NCBI GenBank assembly: GCA_030432455.1
Contig: JAUIHC010000005.1
Location: 1 to 18,273 of the forward strand
From: Phycisphaerae bacterium
Lineage (GTDB): Bacteria; Planctomycetota; Phycisphaerae; Phycisphaerales; SM1A02
Reading direction: 5' to 3'
DNA length: 18,273 nucleotides
Made by a program: the position numbers and the translations under genes. Under the pieces are notes generated by a model, which saw nothing but the letters and a program-made list of their open reading frames with translations, was not told the DNA's origin and ran no database searches. This document shows positions 1-6,751 of the stretch, piece by piece. Position 1 is the stretch's first letter. Every line of letters starts with the position of its first letter.

Positions 1-233
1 CGTACTGCTGCGACACCGCGTGGGACACGATCTGCGCCAACGCCGCGAACGCCAACTGCGAGGGTGGCGGCGGCGGGGGCGATGACTGCTGCGTGGCGAA
101 CGGGTCGCCCGGATGCGGTGACGCGGCGTGCCAGAGCGCGGTCTGCGCGGTGGACCCGTTCTGCTGCTCGACCGCCTGGGACGACCTCTGCGCCGACGAG
201 GCCGGGCAGTACTGCCCGGAGCTCTGCCCCTGA
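1..233 (+). CDS. C-terminal end of a Cys-rich secreted protein (partial, 5' end outside window)
   Basis: An open frame enters from the left edge (first full codon at 3) and stops with TGA at 231-233, giving 76 residues. It holds the end of one Cys-rich module (YCCDTAWDTICANAANANC), a five-glycine linker, and a complete second module with the pattern CC-x5-G-S-P-G-C-x-D-x2-C-x3-V-C-x2-DPFCC-x3-WD-x2-C. The same module closes the next gene, the M43 protease. I recognise the pattern as a recurring, functionally undefined element at the C-termini of large secreted planctomycete proteins. The even number and regular spacing of cysteines suggests a disulfide-stabilised extracellular knob; this is inference. 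The catalytic or binding part of the protein lies outside the window, so no function can be given. The frame is real: the Cys pattern is exact and module-like, and overlapping frames give only Arg/Ala-rich sequence. Confidence 0.85.
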   Translation, partial: YCCDTAWDTICANAANANCEGGGGGGDDCCVANGSPGCGDAACQSAVCAVDPFCCSTAWDDLCADEAGQYCPELCP

Positions 234-406
234 GCATCGAGGCCCGGTAACCGGGAGGTTCAGTGTTTCAGGACGCTGCCAGGAGGGTGGCGGCCGAATG
301 ATGCGAATTCCCGGAATATCTGGCGGAAGTAGGCGGTTGCCTGAGGAATAATCAACGACGCGTGTGCTCGCCTCCCGTCCCCGGCCTCATCCCCGGTCCC
401 GCCCCC

Positions 407-1927
407 ATGTCACGTCGAATCGCTCAAACCGTCGTCGCCGTGCTGATGTTCAGCGCCGTCCTGTCCTCATCAGCATCAGCGTCGAGCACCGTTCGTCTCA
501 TGGACGACGACGCCCGCGATCGGCCCTGGGAGCGCCGCGACGGGGTGGTGCTGGTTGGAAAGTCGCGATTCTCGAACTGGCGGGAGTACCGGGCGTGGCG
601 ACGGAGCGTCGACGCACAAGACGACCATCGGTGCGGAACCCCGCCGCCGGCTGCAGACCAGGTCGCGCGGTTGATTCCGACCGACTGCGATCTCGACCGC
701 AACGTGCCTGATCCCGTCTACGGGCCGACGGAAGGGGACTTCGTGATTCCGGTGGTGATCCACGTGATCACCAATGCCACCGGTGAGCTGGGGGACGTGT
801 CCGATGAACGAATCAGCTCCCAGATGCGGGTGCTGAACGAGGCGTTCGCGGGTGTGACGGGGGGCGAGCCGACCGGGATCCGATTCGAACTGGCGAGACG
901 GGATCCGGCCGGCGAACCGACCAACGGTGTCGTGCGTCACGCGAACGATGCGTGGTACAACGACACCGGGGCGTACTGGGAGACCATCGCGTGGGATCCG
1001 ACCCGGTACATGAACGTCTACACCAACACGGCGAGCGGGAACTTCGGGTATGTCCAGGCGTTTCCCGCCACCGGACAGGCAGGCGAGATCCAGGATCGGG
1101 TCGTGGTGGACTGGCGGGTGTTCGGAGAGGACGGTCCCTACGGTCCTCCGTATGACGTCGGTCATGTCCTCGTGCATGAGGTCGGCCATTACCTCGGGCT
1201 GTATCACACGTTTCAGGGTGGGTGCGGGGGCGCGGACTGCGCCGCAACCGGCGATCTCATCTGCGACACGCCGCCCCAGGCCGTTCCGACGGTCGAATGC
1301 GACGACGAGAACGGGTGCGGGTCGCCGGATCCCGTGGACAACTTCATGAACTATTCGTGGGAGACCTGCATGGCGCGATTCACGCCCGAGCAGGTGCGTC
1401 GGATGCGGTGCACCCTGCTGTCGTGGCGTCCGGATCTCGGCGTTCCAAGTGATCCCGACTGTTGGACCGCCTGCCCCGGCGACTTCAATGCGGATGGTCG
1501 GGTGGATGGGGTCGATCTCGGTCAACTCATCAATGCCTGGGGAGTCGGGGGCGAGGAGATCGCGTGTGCCGACTTCGACTTCGATGGACAGGTGTCCGGT
1601 CAGGACTTCGGGCTGTTCTTCCAGTCGTGGGGTTCGTGTCCGATCGACCCCTGCTCGGATCTCTCGTGTGATGATGGCGACGAATGCACCGTCGACTACT
1701 GCGTGGCGGGGTCCTGCCGACACGTCCAGCTCGAGGCGTGCGGCGGACCGTGCGGATCACCCACCGCCGGGTCCTGTTACGAGTCGCACGGCACGCCGGG
1801 ATGCGACGATCAGGAATGCTGCGAGGAGATCTGCAATCTCGATCCCTGGTGCTGCGTCGTGCAATGGGACGCATCGTGCCGGAACAAGGCCCTGAGCGGG
1901 AACTTTCCAGCCTGTCCCGGTCCGTGA
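407..1927 (+). CDS. Secreted M43 (pappalysin/cytophagalysin-type) zinc metalloprotease with EF-hand pair and Cys-rich C-terminal modules
   Basis: A 506-residue extracellular metalloendopeptidase. Residues 1-25 form a signal peptide (MSRRIAQTV, hydrophobic core, SSASAS). A pro-region follows, with an RCGTP motif whose Cys76 is a candidate cysteine switch. The catalytic domain has HEVGHYLGLYH (zinc ligands His257, His261, His267; catalytic Glu258) and the Met-turn MNYS at Met314, both typical of M43 metzincins. From about 359 come two dockerin-like EF-hand loops (DFNADGRVDGVDLG and DFDFDGQVSGQDFG). Next is a CDDGDECTVDYC-x5-C module (421 on), then a CC/WD module from about 457 like that of the preceding gene. 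I chose ATG 407 because the signal peptide starts cleanly there. An in-frame GTG at 362 adds 15 Pro-rich residues and has a GAGGAA 13 bases upstream, so it cannot be excluded. The substrate is unknown. The gene ends 31 bases before trpD. Confidence 0.9.
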   Translation: MSRRIAQTVVAVLMFSAVLSSSASASSTVRLMDDDARDRPWERRDGVVLVGKSRFSNWREYRAWRRSVDAQDDHRCGTPPPAADQVARLIPTDCDLDRNVPDPVYGPTEGDFVIPVVIHVITNATGELGDVSDERISSQMRVLNEAFAGVTGGEPTGIRFELARRDPAGEPTNGVVRHANDAWYNDTGAYWETIAWDPTRYMNVYTNTASGNFGYVQAFPATGQAGEIQDRVVVDWRVFGEDGPYGPPYDVGHVLVHEVGHYLGLYHTFQGGCGGADCAATGDLICDTPPQAVPTVECDDENGCGSPDPVDNFMNYSWETCMARFTPEQVRRMRCTLLSWRPDLGVPSDPDCWTACPGDFNADGRVDGVDLGQLINAWGVGGEEIACADFDFDGQVSGQDFGLFFQSWGSCPIDPCSDLSCDDGDECTVDYCVAGSCRHVQLEACGGPCGSPTAGSCYESHGTPGCDDQECCEEICNLDPWCCVVQWDASCRNKALSGNFPACPGP

Positions 1928-1958
1928 GTCCGCCCGCCACTTCCCGTACGATCGCGAC

Positions 1959-3050
1959 ATGAGCGTCACGCCCGAGACCACGTCGCCCTCCGCGGCGCCT
2001 TCCGAATTCGCCCGGCCCGAGCACCCCGGCGACCTGACGCCGTATCTGCGGCACCTGCTCGACGGGGGAACGCTTCCCGAGGCCCAGGCTCGGGCCGCCT
2101 TCGAGGCGATCATGACCGGCACCGCGCATCACGCGGAGATGGGAGCGCTGCTCGCGCTGCTGGCGACTCGGGTTCCGACCGTCGATGAGCTCGTCGGGGC
2201 GGCGACCGTGATGCGGGAGAAGGTCGATCGACTCGACACCGGGATCGCGCCGGCGGAACTGCTCGACACTGCGGGTACGGGTGGCGCCCCCAAGGTCTTC
2301 AACGTCTCGACCGCGGCCGCGATCGTCGCCGCGGCGGCGGGCGTCAAGGTCGCCAAGCACGGCAACCGTTCGCGGACCGGCCGCGGTTCCGCCGAGGTGC
2401 TCGCGGCGCTCGGCGTCGATGTCGATGCCGGCCGCGAGGTGCAGCTGCGATGCCTCGCCGAGACCGGCGTCGCGTTCTGCTTCGCGATCCATCATCACCC
2501 CGCGGCGAAGCACGCGATGCCCGTCCGCAAGGCGCTCGGCTTCCCGACGATCTTCAACCTGCTCGGACCGCTCACCAATCCGGCGGGCGCCGGGCGGCAG
2601 ATCATGGGCGTGTACGCGGACCGCTTCGTCCGTCCGATCGCCGAGGCGCACGCCCGGCTCGGGGCGGTGCGGGCGCTCGTCTTCCATTCGAAGGACGGAC
2701 TCGACGAGTTCTCGATCGGAGCGCCCACGCATGTCGCCGACGTGCGGAACGGCACGGTCGAGGAGTACGAGGTCGATCCCGCGGCCCTCGGGCTCCGGCA
2801 CGCCACGATCGAGGAACTCCAGGTGCGCGACCTCGACCACGCGGCATCGCTGGTCCGCGGCATTCTCGACGGCACCGAACAGGGCCCGGCCCGCGACATC
2901 ACGCTGCTCAACGCGGCCGCGGCGCTGGTCGCCTCCGATCGCGTGGAGTCGTTCGAGTCCGGAGTCGGACTGGCCGCCCAGACCATCGACGCGGGTGGGG
3001 CCGCTCGAACCCTCGGGCTCCTTGTCGATTCCTCGACCCGCGCAGGATGA
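1959..3050 (+). CDS. trpD: Anthranilate phosphoribosyltransferase (TrpD) with atypical loops
   Basis: A 363-residue cytoplasmic enzyme joining anthranilate to PRPP in tryptophan synthesis; the length is normal for the family with a short N-terminal extension. Visible signatures are GTGG (106-109), FNVST, KHGNR (133-137), NLLGPLTNPA and DGLDEFS (246-252), the last carrying the Asp-Glu pair that binds magnesium. Two departures stand out. The Asp that normally follows GTGG is Ala110, and that loop (GTGGAPKVFNVST) is one residue short. The glycine-rich segment after KHGNR (SRTGRGSAEVL) is also one residue short of the usual S-x-S-x-K-S-G-S-A-D-V-L. A non-catalytic TrpD2/YbiB-type paralog is the alternative, but the retained KHGNR and DGLDE argue for an enzyme. 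No other trp gene is visible. No Shine-Dalgarno precedes ATG 1959; a TACGAT lies 6 bases upstream. Confidence 0.92.
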   Translation: MSVTPETTSPSAAPSEFARPEHPGDLTPYLRHLLDGGTLPEAQARAAFEAIMTGTAHHAEMGALLALLATRVPTVDELVGAATVMREKVDRLDTGIAPAELLDTAGTGGAPKVFNVSTAAAIVAAAAGVKVAKHGNRSRTGRGSAEVLAALGVDVDAGREVQLRCLAETGVAFCFAIHHHPAAKHAMPVRKALGFPTIFNLLGPLTNPAGAGRQIMGVYADRFVRPIAEAHARLGAVRALVFHSKDGLDEFSIGAPTHVADVRNGTVEEYEVDPAALGLRHATIEELQVRDLDHAASLVRGILDGTEQGPARDITLLNAAAALVASDRVESFESGVGLAAQTIDAGGAARTLGLLVDSSTRAG

Positions 3051-3185
3051 CCGCCGCCGCCGAGCGCGTCGCGCGTCGAGGTGAATGACCCGAACTTCCG
3101 CACGACTTTCAAGGTCGGGCGGGATCGCGTTCACAATGATCGTTCGTGCACGGTGAACCCGAATGACCGGCGGGGCCGATCGGTC

Positions 3186-3190
3186 GGAGG
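3186..3190 (+). promoter_or_regulatory. Ribosome binding site of the comEC-like gene
   Basis: GGAGG, nine bases before GTG 3200. It is the strongest Shine-Dalgarno match in this intergenic gap and decides the GTG start. Confidence 0.6.
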
Positions 3191-3199
3191 CGGGGGCAG

Positions 3200-6100
3200 G
3201 TGATCGAGCAACAGCGGTCGGCGATCGGCGTCGCCGACGCCGACGCCGAGGAGTCGCGGAACCCTTCACGGACGGCACCCGAGTGGCGACCGGTCGGTGG
3301 ACGACTCGGTGTCGTGGTCGGGGCGACGGTGCTGGTCGTCGGTGTCGTGATGTCGAGCCTGTTCGGCGTCGGTGGGTGGACGACCGAGCACGCCGACGGC
3401 GTGGGCGGTCGGGCCATGGCGGCGCTGGCGTCGATCGGGGTGTCGATCGCCGCGGCGGCACCACTCTGGCGGCGGGGCCAAGGGGTCGGGAGACGGGGCG
3501 GGGGCGGTGGCTCGGTGGTCGTGCTTCTCGTGCTGCTCGTGGTGGCCGTGGCGGGGCTCGTGGCGGCTCGGATGTTGACGCACGAGATCCGGTGCGACGT
3601 GCGACATCCGGATGCGGGCGGCGTCGATCCGGTGGTGCGGATCGCGGGGCGCCTCCTCGAGCCGATCATGCCGTCGGCGTCGACCATCATCGATCACGAC
3701 GAGGTGACGGCGGACACGGCCGATCGCGCCCGATGGCGGACCGTGGTCCAGGTGGAGGCGGCGACGCATCCCGGACTGGTCGGACGGCGGCTGACCGTGG
3801 GACTCGACGCGATCGACGCGCGGCTGGTTCCGGGTGCGGTGGTGTCCGTGGTCGGTCGACTCGCGGTCGTGCCGCCGCCGGCCAATCCCGGGGAGCGTGA
3901 TCGACGACGGGGCCGCGACGACCGCGTGCCCGCGATGCTCGTGGTGCCCTCGGGCGGGCTGGTGCAGGCACGCAGCGATGATGACGGACATCTTCTGCGG
4001 ACCTGGCTTGCGGGCGGTCGGGAGGCGTGGCGATCGGCGGTCCGACTCGTCGATGCGTCGGTGGCCGCGGCTCGTCCCGAGGCGACCGGCGTGGTCGAGG
4101 CGGTGCTGGTGGGCGACCGCCGGCGGCTTGACGACGGGGTTCGGCGGGCGGCCGAGGATGCCGGGGTCGCCCCGATGCTGGCGATCAGTGGATGGCACCT
4201 GGCGATCATCGGAGGTGTGACCTCCTCGTTGCTGGGACGGCATCGGCCGATCGGTCGGTGGCTCGCATTCGTCGGCGTGATCGCATTCGCGGCGGCGGTC
4301 ATCCCCGGCGCGGGCGTGCGGCGGGCCGCCATGATGGTGCTGATCGCATGGGCCGCCTGGGTCGTGGGACGTCGGGCTCGCGGACTGCCGACGGTGCTGC
4401 TCGCCGGGGCGGTGCTGGTCTGGATCGATCCGGCGATCGTCGAGTCGATCGGGTTCCGGTTGAGCATGGTGGCGACGATCGCCCTGGTCATCGGCGCCGA
4501 GGCCGCCCGTCGCCGATGGTTCGGTCTGCCGGATCGGGTGGGGCGGCGACGGTCGTCGTTCGTGCGCGACCGGGGGACGATCCTCGCCGGCGCCGCGATC
4601 GTGGCATGGACCGCCACCGCGCCGATCGTGCTGGCGGCGTTCGGACGGCTGTGTCTGGCGGGCATTCCGGCGGCGGTGCTGGTCGCCCCGATGTTCACGG
4701 CGTTCGTGCTGGCGGCGACCACCGCGTCGATGGTCACGATGATTCTCGGCGGATGTCCCGATTGGCTGGCGGGCGTCACCGCGATGCCGGCCGCGGGATT
4801 CGTGGGGCTGGTGGACGCGATCGCCGACGTCGCCCCGATCTGGCGAAGGCCGTTGCCGCCGTGGACGGTCCCGACCGCGATCGTGCCCGCGGTGGTCTTC
4901 GCAGCCGCACCCGCGGTGTCGCGGTCGGTCGTGCGACATGCGTGGTGGGCGCTCGGGTGGACGCTGACCGTCGGGATGGTGTGGGTCGGATCGAACTCGG
5001 CGATCGGCCCGGCATCCGGACGGATCCGCATCGACGCCATCGCGGTCGGAGACGGCACCGCGATCCTCGTGCGAGGCGAGCACGGCGCGGTGCTGCAGGA
5101 CGCAGGATCGTCATCCGTCGATGATCCCGGACATCGGATCGTCGGACCGGTGCTGCGGTCGCTCGGCGTTCAGCGGCTGGACGCACTCGTGGTGACCCAT
5201 GCCAATGCCGACCACTTCAACGGCGTCGCGACCGTCGTGCGGCGGTTCGAGGTCCGACGACTCGTCGTGGCGCCGCATCTGCTGCATCGGGCGCGGACGA
5301 GCCCGGGGTCGCCGATCGCGGACTGGCTGGATCGGATGCACGAGCTCGATGTGGAGATCGTGGAGGCGTCTCGCGGGAGTCGGTGGCGGTTCGGGGACCT
5401 TGCGTGGACCATCGTTCATCCAGTGGCGGGCGAGACCTGCCGCACCGCCAACGACGAGTCGATCGTCGCGACGGTCGGACTCGTCGGCGATCCCGAGCCG
5501 CGTTCGCGTCTGCTTCTCTGCGGCGATGTGCAGGACGAGGCGATCGCCAGGGTCCTGTCCCGTGAACCCGCCCTGCGAGCGGCGGTGATGGAACTTCCGC
5601 ATCACGGAAGCTGGCGTCCGATCGCGGCGGCGCTGCTGCAGCGGGCCGATCCCATCGCGGTGGTCCAGTCGACCGGTCCGGATCGCTGGAGGCACGATCG
5701 TTGGAGGGAGGTCTGTGCTGGTCGATGGCGGGGTGTCACCTGCCGCGACGGACTCGTCTCGTTCGAGGTCGACGAACGCGGAGGCGTGCACTCGGCAGGC
5801 GGTTCGTGGAGTCGACGTGCCGTCCCGGTCGCGGCTGAAGTCGGTCGGTCAGAAGAACCGGAGCCCGGCCTCATGCCCGCCGGTCGAGGTGCGGCCGTCG
5901 GATCGCGACCAGACCACCATGACGGCACGATCGAGGCGACGTCCCTCGGGCAGGATCGAGACCAGCACTCCGGTCATCCCCTCGAGGAGCGGGGTGCTGG
6001 ACGCGATGCGCATGCCGGTCTCACTGAGGTCGAGCGACCGATATCGGACGGCCTGCCCCGGCTGGAAGTGCCAGGTCACGACGACCTCCGTCTCCACCAC

Positions 6101-6751
6101 GGTCCGTTCGGCATCGCGGCGGTCGGTGATCGTCTCCTCGTTCTTCCCCATCGTCGAGTCGTTCAGCATGGCCGGGGTTCATCGGTCGGTTCATCTTCGG
6201 GATTTCGCCGAGTCGGCGAGAACGGTCCGGGGACGGGCGAGTTGTGCAGGGGGGGGAATCTGGAGGAGATTCGTCGCGACGCCGCGTTCCGGGGGGCGAT
6301 CGACGGCTTCCCGCCGATCACCGGAGACGAACCCCCCTCGGAGCCGATGACGAGGAAGATCCATGGGCGACTCCCGCGAACATCCTCTTCCCACCGACGC
6401 CGAGACCGGGTCCGGGCAGAGCCTGGTCGAGGATGTCCTGCGGGACGCACAGGCCCTGTTGGGCGGTCCGGAGGCGGAGGGGGCCGCCCCTGCGGATGCG
6501 CCTTCCGCCGAGCCGGAGGCCTTCGACCTGCAGTCGGTCGTCGATCGCGTGGACGGCCTGCTCGGAGACTTCGATCATCTCACCGAGGAGATCGAGTCGG
6601 TGGATGCGTCGGCGGCCGGTCTCGACCTGACGCTGGTGCTGCCGCCTCGCGCCCCCGAGCCCGAGGACGTGGTCCCCGATCTCGGGTCGGCGGGGCCGCA
6701 GGTCGATCTCTTCGCGACCCCGGCTCCGGCGGATCCGACGCCGGAACCTGA
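3200..6751 (+). CDS. comEC: ComEC/Rec2-family DNA internalization channel, reading frame runs past its expected end
   Basis: A polytopic inner-membrane protein that would carry single-stranded DNA inward during transformation. Start is GTG 3200 behind GGAGG. In order: N-terminal membrane helices (about 37-55, 70-85, 110-130); a DUF4131-like soluble region (about 150-255); the Competence domain with LAISGWHLAII (Ser330-His333), GAGVRRAAMM and a DP...GFRLS segment; and a C-terminal metallo-beta-lactamase domain with VTHANADHFNG (His667, Asp671, His672), CGDVQ and LPHHGS (799-804). Recognisable homology ends with GLVSFEVDERGGVHS, near base 5815 (about residue 870). The frame then stays open to 6751, antisense across the whole PilZ gene and about 390 bases into the acidic-protein gene, giving 1183 residues. 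The extra 300 residues look like antisense noise. The +1 frame has a stop at 5836-5838, so an indel near the end, in nature or in the assembly, would explain it. Confidence 0.78.
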   Translation: MIEQQRSAIGVADADAEESRNPSRTAPEWRPVGGRLGVVVGATVLVVGVVMSSLFGVGGWTTEHADGVGGRAMAALASIGVSIAAAAPLWRRGQGVGRRGGGGGSVVVLLVLLVVAVAGLVAARMLTHEIRCDVRHPDAGGVDPVVRIAGRLLEPIMPSASTIIDHDEVTADTADRARWRTVVQVEAATHPGLVGRRLTVGLDAIDARLVPGAVVSVVGRLAVVPPPANPGERDRRRGRDDRVPAMLVVPSGGLVQARSDDDGHLLRTWLAGGREAWRSAVRLVDASVAAARPEATGVVEAVLVGDRRRLDDGVRRAAEDAGVAPMLAISGWHLAIIGGVTSSLLGRHRPIGRWLAFVGVIAFAAAVIPGAGVRRAAMMVLIAWAAWVVGRRARGLPTVLLAGAVLVWIDPAIVESIGFRLSMVATIALVIGAEAARRRWFGLPDRVGRRRSSFVRDRGTILAGAAIVAWTATAPIVLAAFGRLCLAGIPAAVLVAPMFTAFVLAATTASMVTMILGGCPDWLAGVTAMPAAGFVGLVDAIADVAPIWRRPLPPWTVPTAIVPAVVFAAAPAVSRSVVRHAWWALGWTLTVGMVWVGSNSAIGPASGRIRIDAIAVGDGTAILVRGEHGAVLQDAGSSSVDDPGHRIVGPVLRSLGVQRLDALVVTHANADHFNGVATVVRRFEVRRLVVAPHLLHRARTSPGSPIADWLDRMHELDVEIVEASRGSRWRFGDLAWTIVHPVAGETCRTANDESIVATVGLVGDPEPRSRLLLCGDVQDEAIARVLSREPALRAAVMELPHHGSWRPIAAALLQRADPIAVVQSTGPDRWRHDRWREVCAGRWRGVTCRDGLVSFEVDERGGVHSAGGSWSRRAVPVAAEVGRSEEPEPGLMPAGRGAAVGSRPDHHDGTIEATSLGQDRDQHSGHPLEERGAGRDAHAGLTEVERPISDGLPRLEVPGHDDLRLHHGPFGIAAVGDRLLVLPHRRVVQHGRGSSVGSSSGFRRVGENGPGTGELCRGGNLEEIRRDAAFRGAIDGFPPITGDEPPSEPMTRKIHGRLPRTSSSHRRRDRVRAEPGRGCPAGRTGPVGRSGGGGGRPCGCAFRRAGGLRPAVGRRSRGRPARRLRSSHRGDRVGGCVGGRSRPDAGAAASRPRARGRGPRSRVGGAAGRSLRDPGSGGSDAGT
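5849..6169 (-). CDS. Single-domain PilZ protein, probable c-di-GMP receptor
   Basis: A 106-residue cytoplasmic protein consisting of almost nothing but a PilZ domain. Both c-di-GMP-binding signatures are present: RRDAER (the RxxxR element, Arg18-Arg22) and DLSETG (the DxSxxG element, Asp47, Ser49, Gly52). The domain closes with VVWSR and a typical HEAGLRF end. By family knowledge such proteins bind c-di-GMP and relay it to a partner through conformational change; the partner here is unknown. ATG 6169 and an internal ATG at 6151 (MGKNEET) are both possible starts, and neither has a clear Shine-Dalgarno. The gene converges on comEC and diverges from the acidic membrane-anchored protein 193 bases away. 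The open comEC frame runs antisense through it, but the conserved PilZ motifs show this strand is the coding one. Confidence 0.88.
   Translation of the reverse strand: MLNDSTMGKNEETITDRRDAERTVVETEVVVTWHFQPGQAVRYRSLDLSETGMRIASSTPLLEGMTGVLVSILPEGRRLDRAVMVVWSRSDGRTSTGGHEAGLRFF
6249..6256. other. Eight-G homopolymer in the divergent PilZ / acidic-protein intergenic region
   Basis: A run of eight G lies between the divergent starts at 6169 and 6363, with a G6 run at 6291-6296 and a C6 run at 6332-6337. The G6 and C6 runs could pair in RNA upstream of the acidic-protein start. Runs of this length can slip in replication, so promoter or leader length may vary; that is inference. Confidence 0.5.

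Noticed and set aside
243..255. CCCGG-TAA-CCGGG hairpin after the first gene as a terminator
   Set aside because: Only a 5-bp stem and no T tract; too weak to call in DNA of this composition.
1530..3464. 644-codon minus-strand frame across the protease end and trpD
   Set aside because: Antisense to two genes with clear motifs; composition is Arg/Gly/Asp-rich noise.
3266..5083. 605- and 454-codon minus-strand frames opposite comEC
   Set aside because: The Competence and metallo-beta-lactamase motifs are on the plus strand; these frames are His/Arg/Asp-rich shadows.
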